Below, one piece after another: positions 24,828 through 32,609 of a stretch of DNA of 42,983 nucleotides. The notes beneath the pieces are model-generated. The model was not told the origin of the DNA. It did not search any database and saw nothing but the letters and a program-made list of their open reading frames with translations. The DNA lies in the NCBI GenBank assembly GCA_902492105.1, contig CABUKD010000016.1, positions 1 to 42,983 on the forward strand. Reading direction: 5' to 3'. The position numbers were made by a program, and so were the translations under genes. This stretch comes from an uncultured Clostridium sp. (GTDB taxonomy: Bacteria; Bacillota; Clostridia; TANB77; CAG-508). Within the stretch, counting starts at the first letter, position 1; every line of letters starts with the position of its first letter.

Positions 24828-24877
24828 AGGAGAATATGGTATATTGTAAATAAAATATACCATATGAACAGATAATG
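24828..24877 (+). promoter_or_regulatory. Ribosome site split from the folA start by a hairpin
   Basis: AGGAG (24828-24832) is followed one base later by a perfect 12-bp hairpin, ATATGGTATATT (24834-24845) with AATATACCATAT (24854-24865), 8-nt loop. The hairpin ends 9 nt before ATG 24875, whose own upstream GAACAGATA is no ribosome site. The hairpin encodes a possible 5-codon peptide (MVYCK from 24836), and ATG 24863 opens a 3-codon frame whose stop overlaps the folA start. Confidence 0.7.
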
Positions 24878-25387
24878 TTAAGTATTATTGCAGCAATTGC
24901 AAACAATAATGTAATAGGAAAAGATAATAAACTAATATGGCATTTGCCAGAAGATTTAAAAAGATTTAAAGCACTAACCACAGGACATACTATTATTATG
25001 GGAAGAAATACCTTTGAATCTTTAGGAAGAGTATTGCCAAATAGAAAACATATTGTACTATGTAAAAGTGGAAAATTACAAATACAAGATGAAAATGTAG
25101 AAGTAATTAATAATGTAGAACTTTTAAAACCATATATAGAAAGCCAAGAAGAAAATTTTGTCATTGGTGGTGCTAGTATTTATGAACTACTCATGCCATA
25201 TGCTACAAAAATGTATATTACAAAAATAGAACACAATTTTGAAGGTGACAGATATTTTCCAGAGATTAAAGAAAATGAATGGCGTATGGTATCTGTAGAA
25301 AAAGGCTTAAAAAATGAGAAAAATCCATATGATTACGAGTATATTAACTATGTTAGGGACGGAGGAGAGTTACCTTATTTAGGGTAA
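24875..25387 (+). CDS. folA: Dihydrofolate reductase
   Basis: 170 aa. It reduces dihydrofolate to tetrahydrofolate with NADPH. Motifs: MLSIIAAIANNNVIGKDNKLIWHLPEDLKRF (folate site), HTIIMGRNTFESLG (NADPH), FVIGGASIYELLMPYA, and IEHNFEGDRYFPEI. The acidic active-site residue is Glu in HLPEDLK. It follows thyA and serves the same pathway. Translation appears to rely on the hairpin-bridged ribosome site. Confidence 0.95.
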   Translation: MLSIIAAIANNNVIGKDNKLIWHLPEDLKRFKALTTGHTIIMGRNTFESLGRVLPNRKHIVLCKSGKLQIQDENVEVINNVELLKPYIESQEENFVIGGASIYELLMPYATKMYITKIEHNFEGDRYFPEIKENEWRMVSVEKGLKNEKNPYDYEYINYVRDGGELPYLG

Positions 25388-25432
25388 CTTTGGACACTTC
25401 ATCATTGATACCTTTATATAGAATACTTAAAA

Positions 25433-25461
25433 TTGACATAATACAAAGAAAATGCTAAAAT
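25433..25461 (+). promoter_or_regulatory. Promoter of an orphan small gene
   Basis: TTGACA (25433-25438), a 17-nt spacer and TAAAAT (25456-25461) with extended TG. Confidence 0.85.
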
Positions 25462-25495
25462 AATTTATATATTTTTATGAAGGAGAAATGCAAAA

Positions 25496-25840
25496 ATGAA
25501 GAATGGCCAACGGCAAAAAGACAATTGGATCTTTTTCGTATTAGTAGGCAAAACTACCCAAGGTTTAATCCGGCGTTTTATGGATGAAGAGCCAGAAATA
25601 CAAAGATTAGAAGATTGCATTGCAAGTAGAGAATTTGTAGATGTTACACCTGATGAAGCTTTACAAGTTTTAACTAGCAACTATTACATTGGTACCAACC
25701 TATATCGGCATTTAAGGCAAAATTACAGTAATAAGAAAAAAGCTATTTTGCTCTTTACCTATAGTGAACAGTTACGTGTAAGTACTAATTATTCGGATAA
25801 TGGTAAAATTCATGTGTACATTCCTAAAATGGAAGATTAG
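25496..25840 (+). CDS. Hypothetical protein with three CGG codons
   Basis: 114 aa, soluble, family not recognised. The start is ATG 25496 after AAGGAG; a nearer ATG at 25489 is out of frame. Visible features are a Trp/Phe-rich start (DNWIFFVLVGKTTQG), an acidic middle (DEEPEIQRLEDC) and a C-terminal strand-like segment (GKIHVYIPKMED). It holds half of all straight-read CGG codons in the window (25511, 25571, 25706), each followed by C. Own promoter and terminator make it a single-gene unit. Confidence 0.75.
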   Translation: MKNGQRQKDNWIFFVLVGKTTQGLIRRFMDEEPEIQRLEDCIASREFVDVTPDEALQVLTSNYYIGTNLYRHLRQNYSNKKKAILLFTYSEQLRVSTNYSDNGKIHVYIPKMED

Positions 25841-25879
25841 TTGCTTTTAAAGCTGAGGTATATTTTTGTTTTTCTCAAA

Positions 25880-25912
25880 AAAGTGGTCTAAAATTAGATC
25901 ACTTTTTATTTT
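25880..25912 (+). terminator. Rho-independent terminator
   Basis: AAAGTGGTCTAA faces TTAGATCACTTT (one G-U pair), followed by TTATTTT. Confidence 0.85.
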
Positions 25913-25933
25913 AAATCATAATGAAATAATAAA

Positions 25934-25972
25934 AAAGAAGGTTTCTATTATACAATTAAGAATACCTTCTTT
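25934..25972 (-). terminator. Terminator of the YgjP-like gene
   Basis: AAAGAAGGT (25934-25942) pairs with ACCTTCTTT (25964-25972). Read on the minus strand it is followed by a T run. It can work in both directions. Confidence 0.75.
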
Positions 25973-25995
25973 ACTTTTTTAATTAACTTATAAAA

Positions 25996-26697
25996 TTAAT
26001 AAGAAAAATCTTTTAAAATTGCTTCATATCTTTCATAAGTAGGCATGTATTTTTTGATAATTTTCCAAAAATTTTTGGTATGAATTTTATATTTTAAATG
26101 ACAAAACTCATGTAGAACAATATAATCAATTATATTTCTATCATATTTAGCAATTTCAGGGCTAATAATGATCTTTTTCTCATCTGTAGAACACATAGCC
26201 ATAACGCCACTTTTTAATTGGTTTATTTCATAATCTTCTGGAGCAATTCCTAATAAAAGTCTTGTTTTTTCCATTGCTCTTTCAATTTCTTGTTCTGCTA
26301 CTTTTTGATAGAGTTTTTCTAATAAAATTTTTAATATTTGACTAGTTTCTATTTTTCTATAAGTAGATGGTAATACAACTTCAATATTACGATTTACCAT
26401 ATTGATAGTAGGTGTTTTTACATGTTTAAAATAAAAATGAATTTCATGTGCTGCACCTAAAAGAAAAATATTACCTTTTTCTTGTACATTTAGATTATTT
26501 TGCTCTTGTGATTCTTTTATTTTATTTAAAATCCATTGCCTTTTTTCTTCTATAATATTTTGAATTTGTTTTCTAGAAAAATACCATGGAGCATTTACAA
26601 CAACCTCTCCACTATCTATGGAAATATAGCAATTAGAACCAATTGCTTTATTTACAGTATAAGAAATAACACTATTTTTACTTTTTAAAATGCTCAT
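25996..26697 (-). CDS. YgjP-like zinc metallopeptidase (M48/SprT-type fold)
   Basis: 233 aa from ATG 26697, 7 nt after AGGAGG; the open frame extends further upstream but without a start site. The zinc motif HEFCHLKYKIHTKNFW (HExxH with Phe/Cys, and a downstream His) and the segment YKSG-like NQLKSGVMAMCST fit the YgjP / DUF45 family of small cytoplasmic metalloproteases of unknown substrate. It is transcribed from its own promoter, divergent from the variable pilin-like gene. Confidence 0.88.
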   Translation of the reverse strand: MSILKSKNSVISYTVNKAIGSNCYISIDSGEVVVNAPWYFSRKQIQNIIEEKRQWILNKIKESQEQNNLNVQEKGNIFLLGAAHEIHFYFKHVKTPTINMVNRNIEVVLPSTYRKIETSQILKILLEKLYQKVAEQEIERAMEKTRLLLGIAPEDYEINQLKSGVMAMCSTDEKKIIISPEIAKYDRNIIDYIVLHEFCHLKYKIHTKNFWKIIKKYMPTYERYEAILKDFSY

Positions 26698-26746
26698 ATG
26701 ATATCCTCCTAACAAATATTTATTCTCCAAATCAATGTTCGTATAT

Positions 26747-26775
26747 AGTATACAAAAAAATGTTCGCTTTGTCAA
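26747..26775 (-). promoter_or_regulatory. Promoter of the YgjP-like gene with repeated AATGTTCG
   Basis: On the minus strand TTGACA (26770-26775), a 17-nt spacer and TATACT (26747-26752). Two direct copies of AATGTTCG (26734-26741 and 26759-26766) flank the -10, and GTATA-TAG-TATAC (26741-26753) covers it. They may be operator sites. Confidence 0.75.
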
Positions 26776-26802
26776 GAGAAAAATAAAAAAATTTAAAAAA
26801 TA

Positions 26803-26831
26803 TTGAAAAGAAAAAAAGTTAATGATAATAT
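26803..26831 (+). promoter_or_regulatory. Promoter of variable pilin-like gene 1
   Basis: TTGAAA (26803-26808), a 17-nt spacer, TATAAT-like TAATAT (26826-26831) with extended TG. The stretch from here to the start codon is nearly identical to that before gene 2 at 41148. Confidence 0.75.
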
Positions 26832-26866
26832 AAAGAAAAATACAAAAGAGGGGAGAAAATAAAAAG

Positions 26867-28069
26867 ATGGAAAGAAAAATGTTCAAAAACGAGATAGGTA
26901 TTACTCTTATTGCATTAGTTGTAACCATAGTGGTTTTGCTAATATTAGCAGGAATTACAATTAATATGTTATTTAGTAATGGAGGAATCTTTAAGACAGC
27001 CCAAGATGCAGCAAATGCATGGAATGAGGCAACCATAAATGAGCAAGAAAGTTTAAATAATTTAGCAGACCAAATAGAAAATTTGGTAAATGGACAAGTC
27101 GGAGGAGGTTCAGAAACAGATGAACCAGAAGAACCAACCGAAGGACCAAATGGAAAACCATTAGTAGATACGATAACAGAAATACAAACAGGAAATAATG
27201 TAGAAGCAGAAGATAAGTATGGAAATCCAGTGGTAGTGCCAAAAGGATTTAAAGTAGTAGTAAATGAAACCACCGATAATGCTACGACTGTACCAGAGGG
27301 AATTGTAATAGAAGATGGAGCAGGAAACCAGTTTGTATGGATACCAACAGGAACGTATAAAGTAGATGAAAGCGGAACAATAAAAACTAATGATTTAACA
27401 AGAAGACAGTGGGGAACAACTGCAAATACAGTACAAGAACCTACGCCTATAACCCGAGATGAAGTGGCAGATGGATATTATGGAGAAGGAGATGAACGTT
27501 CCGTAGCACATGACACGATAGCTAACTTTTTAAATAGTGCAAAACCAGTAGCAGAAGGGGGAAACGGAGGCTTTTATATAGGAAGATATGAGCAAGGAGA
27601 AGGAAATGTATGTAAAGCTGGTGTAAATGCTTATGCAGAAGTAACAAGAGACCAAGCAAAAACACAAGCAGAAGCAATGTATACAGATAAAAAGCAATAT
27701 GGAGTAACAAGTGAATTAATTAGTAGTTATGCATGGGACACAGCATTAAACTTTATCTGTCAAAATAGTGAATATGGATATACATTAGCAACCACAACAG
27801 AAGATACTTATGGAAGTATAGGAACAAGTAATAAAGCACAAACAGGAGGAACACCAGTAGATTGTTATAGTAATATTTATGATTTGCTAGGTAATTGCAT
27901 AGAGTGGACGACAGAATATTCGAGTAACACGATTGGCAGTATTTCCCACCCTTGCGTGATTAGGGGAGGTTACTACGTCGGCAGTAACAGTTACGCAGCT
28001 GTTCGCGGCGGCAGCACCACAGGCAATTCCGGCACCGGCATTTCCTTCCGCCTCAGCTTATATGTGTAG
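26867..28069 (+). CDS. Pilin-like protein with a DGR-type variable C-terminus, copy 1
   Basis: 400 aa. The N-terminus has a prepilin-like signal: charged lead, then GITLIALVVTIVVLLILAG and an amphipathic helix, as in many clostridial pseudopilins. A Gly/Pro/Glu linker (about 80-105) leads to a formylglycine-generating-enzyme/C-type-lectin fold: FVWIPTGTYKV, FYIGRYEQGEG, IYDLLGNCIEWTTEYS, RGGYY and SFRLSLYV. This is the usual scaffold of diversity-generating retroelement target proteins, used to display variable ligand-binding residues. The last 160 bp differ sharply in base composition from the rest (GC-rich, C-ending codons). Its paralogue is at 41148. I infer a surface-exposed variable adhesin or receptor. 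Confidence 0.88.
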   Translation: MERKMFKNEIGITLIALVVTIVVLLILAGITINMLFSNGGIFKTAQDAANAWNEATINEQESLNNLADQIENLVNGQVGGGSETDEPEEPTEGPNGKPLVDTITEIQTGNNVEAEDKYGNPVVVPKGFKVVVNETTDNATTVPEGIVIEDGAGNQFVWIPTGTYKVDESGTIKTNDLTRRQWGTTANTVQEPTPITRDEVADGYYGEGDERSVAHDTIANFLNSAKPVAEGGNGGFYIGRYEQGEGNVCKAGVNAYAEVTRDQAKTQAEAMYTDKKQYGVTSELISSYAWDTALNFICQNSEYGYTLATTTEDTYGSIGTSNKAQTGGTPVDCYSNIYDLLGNCIEWTTEYSSNTIGSISHPCVIRGGYYVGSNSYAAVRGGSTTGNSGTGISFRLSLYV

Positions 28070-28079
28070 GTCTGTAAGC
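27917..28079 (+). other. DGR variable region 1 with shared 3' end
   Basis: Aligns without gaps to 42210-42372. The last 40 nt (28040-28079, running past the stop) are identical in both and would be the IMH-like invariant end. From the GGAGGTTACTAC block to that end, 23 bases differ and only one is in a third codon position. The variable codons end in C or T, as expected when AAC/AAT-type template codons are mutated at adenines. Confidence 0.8.
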
Positions 28080-28099
28080 AAAAAAATTCTGCAAACCTC

Positions 28100-28128
28100 T
28101 TGACAAATTCACAAAAATAGTGTAAAGT
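28100..28128 (+). promoter_or_regulatory. Promoter of the ylxM-ffh operon
   Basis: TTGACA (28100-28105), a 17-nt spacer and TAAAGT (28123-28128). The start point falls inside the terminator hairpin that follows. Confidence 0.65.
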
Positions 28129-28130
28129 AT

Positions 28131-28162
28131 ATTAGCATTACAAAATAATGCTAATATTTTTT
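28131..28162 (+). terminator. Terminator of variable gene 1 overlapping the next start point
   Basis: ATTAGCATTA (28131-28140) pairs perfectly with TAATGCTAAT (28146-28155), then a T run. It ends transcripts from upstream. RNA begun at the adjacent promoter would lack most of the 5' arm and escape it. Confidence 0.8.
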
Positions 28163-28210
28163 TCTAGAAAAATATTCTATACCTATGATAAAAAAAGGAG
28201 TGATGTCATA

Positions 28211-28558
28211 GTGGATAAAAAAGTAGAAATTAGTATGTTATGCCAAATTTATGGCAAAATGCTAACAGAAAAACAATACGAAGTTATCAATGACTATTAC
28301 AACAATGACTTATCACTTTCCGAAATTGCCGAAAATAATAATATTACAAGGCAAGCAGTAAGAGATATTATCAAGAAGGGGGAAAATAAACTTTTCGAGT
28401 TAGAAGAAAAGCTAGCATTTATGAAACGAACAATGAAACAAGAAAAGAAACTTCAAGAAATTCTAGAAGAATTAAGCAAAATTGAAGATACATCTTCGGA
28501 AAAGAAAGTTGCAAAAATTTTAGAACATGTACGCGAAGAATTAAGTTGTTTAGCTTAA
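28211..28558 (+). CDS. ylxM: YlxM-like SRP-associated DNA-binding protein
   Basis: 115 aa from GTG 28211, 10 nt after AAGGAG. It contains a sigma-70 region 4-like helix-turn-helix (YEVINDYYNNDLSLSEIAENNNITRQAVRDIIKKGE) followed by a helical tail. In Firmicutes ylxM always sits before ffh, and its product binds and stimulates the SRP GTPase Ffh-FtsY in streptococci. First gene of the operon; a repeat element separates it from ffh. Confidence 0.9.
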   Translation: MDKKVEISMLCQIYGKMLTEKQYEVINDYYNNDLSLSEIAENNNITRQAVRDIIKKGENKLFELEEKLAFMKRTMKQEKKLQEILEELSKIEDTSSEKKVAKILEHVREELSCLA

Positions 28559-28597
28559 ACAAAATACCAAAGGCGGATAGGTGCAAATTACAAAGAA

Positions 28598-28640
28598 GTG
28601 TCCCAAGTGACCCCAGAAGGGGTCAGCAAGAACTGTCCCC
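28598..28640 (+). repeat. Palindromic repeat between ylxM and ffh
   Basis: AGTGTCCCAAG, a strong hairpin TGACCCC-AGAA-GGGGTCA, then AACTGTCCCC. It is related to the GGGACGTTCC repeats (shared GTGTCCCAAGTG) but has a different middle. As a hairpin inside the operon it could process or stabilise the mRNA. Confidence 0.65.
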
Positions 28641-28655
28641 AGAAAGGAAAAGAAG

Positions 28656-30008
28656 ATGGCATTTGAAGGTCTAAGTGCAAAGTTGCAAGATATTACTAGA
28701 AAATTAAGAGGAAAAGCAAGAATTACAGAAGGCGATTTAAAAGAAATGCTTCGAGAAGTAAAACTTGCTTTACTAGAGGCAGATGTAAACTATTTAATTG
28801 TAAAAGAGTTTACTACATCTGTACAAGAAAAAGCACTTGGGCAAGATGTATTAAAGTCTTTAACTCCTGGGCAACAAGTTATTAAAATTGTTAAGGACGA
28901 ATTGGTAGAGCTTTTGGGTGGCACAGAAAGTAAAATTAATTTTACGCCAAACCCACCAACAGTTATTATGCTTGTTGGTCTTCAGGGTTCTGGTAAAACT
29001 ACCACAGCAGGAAAACTTGCCAATCTTCTTCGTAAACAAGGTAAAAAGCCATTGCTAGTTGCTTGTGATGTTTACAGACCAGCAGCTATTAAGCAATTAC
29101 AGGTAGTTGGGGCACAGCTTAATATTCCAGTATTTGCAAATGAGGCTTCCAAAGATGTAGTACATATTGCAAAACAAGCAATGTCTACAGCAATGAGCAA
29201 ATTAAATGATGTTGTTATTCTAGATACAGCAGGTCGTTTACACATTGATGAAGAGTTAATGCAAGAACTTAAAAATGTAAAAGCAAGTATTAAACCACAT
29301 GAAATTTTGTTAGTAGTAGATAGTATGACAGGTCAAGATGCCGTAAATGTGGCAAAAGCTTTTAATGATAATTTAGGCATTGATGGTGTAGTACTTACCA
29401 AATTAGATGGTGATACTCGTGGTGGTGCAGCTCTTTCTGTTAAAAAAGTTACAGGTAGACCTATTAAGTTTGCTGCTACTGGTGAAAAATTAAGTGATAT
29501 TGAAGTTTTCCATCCAGATAGAATGGCAAGTAGAATTTTAGGTATGGGTGATGTACTTTCCATTATTGAAAAAGCAGAAGAAAGTTTTGACCTAGAGCAG
29601 GCAGAAAAACTAGAAAAACAGCTCAAGAAAAAAGAATTGGATTTAGATGACTATTTATCGCAATTAAGGCAAATTAAAAAAATGGGGTCATTTTCTTCTT
29701 TATTAAAAATGATACCAGGTATGAATGCTTTAAAAGATGTGAAAATAGATGATAAAGAATTTGTTAGAATAGAAGCAATGATTTGTTCTATGACAAAAGA
29801 AGAAAGAAAAAATCCAAGGCTTTTAAATGGAAATAGAAGAGTAAGAATTGCAAAAGGCAGTGGAACTACAGTACAAGAAATTAATAAATTCATGAAATCT
29901 TTTGAAATGACACAAAAAATGATGAAGCAAATGCAAAACAATAAAGGTGGAATGAAAAAGTTAATGAGTGGAATTAATCCAAAAGATTTAAAAGGCTTTA
30001 AAATGTAG
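28656..30008 (+). CDS. ffh: Signal recognition particle GTPase Ffh
   Basis: 450 aa. It binds 4.5S/6S RNA and signal sequences and delivers nascent chains to FtsY. N domain helices at the start; G domain with GLQGSGKTTTAGKLA, DVYRPAA, DTAGR and TKLDGDTRGG; the M domain is methionine-rich from about 300 (MIPGMNALKD, MTKEERKNP, FEMTQKMMKQMQ). Full length for the family. AAAGGA precedes the ATG. Confidence 0.97.
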   Translation: MAFEGLSAKLQDITRKLRGKARITEGDLKEMLREVKLALLEADVNYLIVKEFTTSVQEKALGQDVLKSLTPGQQVIKIVKDELVELLGGTESKINFTPNPPTVIMLVGLQGSGKTTTAGKLANLLRKQGKKPLLVACDVYRPAAIKQLQVVGAQLNIPVFANEASKDVVHIAKQAMSTAMSKLNDVVILDTAGRLHIDEELMQELKNVKASIKPHEILLVVDSMTGQDAVNVAKAFNDNLGIDGVVLTKLDGDTRGGAALSVKKVTGRPIKFAATGEKLSDIEVFHPDRMASRILGMGDVLSIIEKAEESFDLEQAEKLEKQLKKKELDLDDYLSQLRQIKKMGSFSSLLKMIPGMNALKDVKIDDKEFVRIEAMICSMTKEERKNPRLLNGNRRVRIAKGSGTTVQEINKFMKSFEMTQKMMKQMQNNKGGMKKLMSGINPKDLKGFKM

Positions 30009-30078
30009 CAATATCAATATGTTTTTAATTTTTTAATTTTATATAAATATTTCTTATCTTCAGGAGGTGAATTTAAAA

Positions 30079-30315
30079 ATGGTAAAAATCAGATTACAAA
30101 GACAAGGTGCTAAAAAAGCTCCATTCTATCATATCGTTGTGGCAGATTCTAGAAGCCCAAGAGATGGAAAAGTTATTGAAAAAATTGGTTCTTATGATCC
30201 AATGACAGAACCTTCTACCATTGTAATTGACAATGCAAAATTAGAACAATGGATAAAAAATGGTGCTAAACCAACAGATTCTGTAAAGAATTTAATTGAA
30301 AGAGCATCTAAATAA
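30079..30315 (+). CDS. rpsP: 30S ribosomal protein S16
   Basis: 78 aa from ATG 30079, 8 nt after AGGAGGTGA; a GTG at 30067 falls inside that site. Typical start VKIRLQRQGAKKAPFYHIVVADSRSPRDG. Third gene of the operon. Confidence 0.97.
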   Translation: MVKIRLQRQGAKKAPFYHIVVADSRSPRDGKVIEKIGSYDPMTEPSTIVIDNAKLEQWIKNGAKPTDSVKNLIERASK

Positions 30316-30346
30316 TTGCAAAAGACTTTTGAAAGGAAGTTAAAAC

Positions 30347-30577
30347 ATGAAAGAAATTTTAGAAAGCATCATTCTTAATATGGTAGATAACAAAGAAGAA
30401 GTTGTTATTACAGAAAAATCTGATGATAAAACAATTGCTTTAGAAGTAAAAGTGTCAGAATCAGACATAGGAAAAGTAATTGGTAAGCAAGGAAAAATTG
30501 CAAAAGCAATTCGTACTGTTATGAAATCATTAGCGGCAAAAGACCATAAAAAGATAAGCATTGAATTTATAGATTAG
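30347..30577 (+). CDS. khpA: KH-domain RNA-binding protein KhpA
   Basis: 76 aa. A single KH domain with the GxxG loop in IGKVIGKQGKIAKAIRTVMKSLA. KhpA (YlqC) works with KhpB in RNA binding and cell-size control in Gram-positives. Usual position between rpsP and rimM. Confidence 0.93.
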   Translation: MKEILESIILNMVDNKEEVVITEKSDDKTIALEVKVSESDIGKVIGKQGKIAKAIRTVMKSLAAKDHKKISIEFID

Positions 30578-30587
30578 AGGAATATAC

Positions 30588-31097
30588 ATGAAACAAGAAT
30601 ATTTTGAAATTGGTCAAATTGTAAATCATTTTGGAATTAAAGGAATGCTAAAAGTAAATCCTTTTACAGATGATATTTCTCAATTTAAAACATTAGGAAC
30701 TGTTTTAGTGGAAAAAAATGGAAAGTTGCTAGAAATGCAAATTGAAGAAGTAAAATTCAGTAAAAATCAAATTTTATTAAAGTTAAAAGGAATTGAAACA
30801 ATAGAAGAAGCGGAAAAATATCGTAATTGCTATTTAAAAATAGCAAGAGAAAAGGCTAAAAAACTTCCAAAAGATACTTATTTTATAGCAGATTTAATTG
30901 GACTTACTGTTTACACAGAAGAAGGAATATTACTTGGAAAAGTAGAAGATATCTATAATTCAGGGGCTAATGATATTTATGTAGTAAAAGATGAGCTTGG
31001 CAAACAAATTTTGTTACCAGCCATTCAAGATGTAATTAAGCAAATTGATCTAAAACAAGAAAAAATGATTGTTCACTTATTAAAAGGATTAGTATAA
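30588..31097 (+). CDS. rimM: Ribosome maturation factor RimM
   Basis: 169 aa. N-terminal RimM barrel (IGQIVNHFGIKGMLKVNPFTDDISQF) and C-terminal PRC-barrel (YFIADLIGLTVYTEEGILLGKVEDI, DELGKQILLPAIQDVI). It assists maturation of the 30S head and binds S19. Eleven bp after khpA. Confidence 0.95.
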   Translation: MKQEYFEIGQIVNHFGIKGMLKVNPFTDDISQFKTLGTVLVEKNGKLLEMQIEEVKFSKNQILLKLKGIETIEEAEKYRNCYLKIAREKAKKLPKDTYFIADLIGLTVYTEEGILLGKVEDIYNSGANDIYVVKDELGKQILLPAIQDVIKQIDLKQEKMIVHLLKGLV

Positions 31098-31211
31098 AAT
31101 TTTGATAAATGCAATTAAAATGAGCAATATATTCTAAATATATTTTTAAAAAGCATTTTTAAAATATACTTTTATACAAAGTAAGTTTTATACAAAAAAG
31201 AAAGGTAAAAT

Positions 31212-31877
31212 ATGAGGTTTGATATATTAACTCTTTTTCCAGAAATGTTTGAGCCACTAAAACAAAGTATTATTGGAAAAGCGGTAGAAAATCATATAAT
31301 TGAACTTAATTTCATCAATATTAGAGATTTTTCCAAAAACAAACATAAAAAGGTGGATGATACTCCTTATGGAGGTGGAGCTGGAATGGTAATGATGCCG
31401 GAAGTGGTATATGATAGTTATAATTCTATTCCAGATAAAGAAAACGCAAAAGTTATTTATTTATCGCCACAAGGTAAATTGTTGAATCAGGAAAAGGTAG
31501 TTGAACTTTCAAAACAAAAACATCTTATTTTATTATGTGGACATTATGAAGGTATTGACCAAAGAGTTTTAGATGAAATTGTAGATGAGGAAATATCCAT
31601 TGGTGACTATGTATTAACAGGAGGAGAACTTCCAGCCATGGTCTTAGTAGATAGTATTAGCCGATATGTGGAGGGAGTGTTAAATAAAGAATCTATTCAA
31701 GAAGAATCTTTTACACACGGACTTCTAGAATATCCACAATACACAAGACCAGAAGTATTTCATCATCAAAAAGTACCAGAGGTATTGCTTTCTGGACATC
31801 ATGTAAATATTGCAAAATGGAGAAAAGAACAACAAATTAAAGTAACAAAACAAAAAAGACCAGATTTATTGAAATAA
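31212..31877 (+). CDS. trmD: tRNA (guanine37-N1)-methyltransferase
   Basis: 221 aa. It makes m1G37 in tRNAs reading CNN codons and protects against +1 frameshifting. SPOUT motifs: FDILTLFPEMFEPL, PYGGGAGMVMMPEV, LLCGHYEGIDQRV, EISIGDYVLTGGELPAM. Complete; slightly shorter C-terminus than E. coli TrmD. Interesting here because the window shows +1-shifted genes, though TrmD itself looks intact. Confidence 0.96.
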   Translation: MRFDILTLFPEMFEPLKQSIIGKAVENHIIELNFINIRDFSKNKHKKVDDTPYGGGAGMVMMPEVVYDSYNSIPDKENAKVIYLSPQGKLLNQEKVVELSKQKHLILLCGHYEGIDQRVLDEIVDEEISIGDYVLTGGELPAMVLVDSISRYVEGVLNKESIQEESFTHGLLEYPQYTRPEVFHHQKVPEVLLSGHHVNIAKWRKEQQIKVTKQKRPDLLK

Positions 31878-31897
31878 GAAAGGAGGATATTCAAATC

Positions 31898-32431
31898 ATG
31901 GATATCATAAAATCAGTTGAACATGAACAATTAAAAAATAAAATTCCTGATTTAAAAATTGGTGATACTGTTAGAGTGCACCAAAAAATTAAAGAAGGAA
32001 ATAGAGAAAGAATTCAAGTATTTGAAGGAATTATTATTAAAAAACAAAATGGAGGAGTAAACCAAACTTTTACAGTAAGAAAAATTTCTTATGGTGTTGG
32101 TGTAGAAAAAACATTTTTAGTACATTCACCATTAGTAGAAAAAGTAGAAGTAGTAAGAGTTGGTAAAGCTAGAAGAGCTAAACTATACTATTTAAGAGAT
32201 AGAGTTGGTAAAGCCGCTAAGACAAAAGAAAATGCAGGAGCAAGAATAGAAGATAATGAAATTACAGTAAAAGAAGACTTAGCAGAAGAAGTAGCACAAA
32301 ATGATGCACCAGCAGAAAGTGCTCCAGAAGAAGCTCCAAGTGTAGAAACAGAAACACCAGTAGTAGAAGAAGTAGTTGATACAGTAAAAGAAGAAAATGT
32401 AGAAACTGTAAAAGAAGAAGAGAAAAAATAA
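31898..32431 (+). CDS. rplS: 50S ribosomal protein L19 with an acidic tail
   Basis: 177 aa. Residues 1-115 are a normal L19 (DTVRVHQKIKEGNRERIQVFEGIIIKK, FLVHSPLVEKVEVVRVGKARRAKLYYLRDRVGKAAK). The last 60 or so residues are an extra Glu/Val/Pro/Ala-rich acidic tail, absent from standard L19. No frame disturbance. Last gene of the operon; a repeat cluster follows and may end transcription. Confidence 0.96.
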   Translation: MDIIKSVEHEQLKNKIPDLKIGDTVRVHQKIKEGNRERIQVFEGIIIKKQNGGVNQTFTVRKISYGVGVEKTFLVHSPLVEKVEVVRVGKARRAKLYYLRDRVGKAAKTKENAGARIEDNEITVKEDLAEEVAQNDAPAESAPEEAPSVETETPVVEEVVDTVKEENVETVKEEEKK

Positions 32432-32442
32432 AAAATAAAAAT

Positions 32443-32568
32443 TCAGCCAAGAGGGACGTTCCTTCTTGGTTGTTTTTCGACCATTGGGGACGTTCCTTTT
32501 TGGCTGAAAATCAGCCAAAAAAGAACGTCCCTAGTTGGCAGATTTTCAGCCACTAGGGACACTCTTTA
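32443..32568. repeat. GGGACGTTCC repeat cluster after rplS
   Basis: Three GGGACGTTCC-type units in tandem and inverted order. The centre GGGGACGTTCCTTTTTGGCTGA faces its inverted copy ending AAGAACGTCCC. The cluster ends CACTAGGGACACTC. It could serve as a terminator for converging transcripts. Confidence 0.75.
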
Positions 32569-32609
32569 AAGTTCTTTTTATCACATTGTTATTAGTACTT
32601 TGTACTTTT

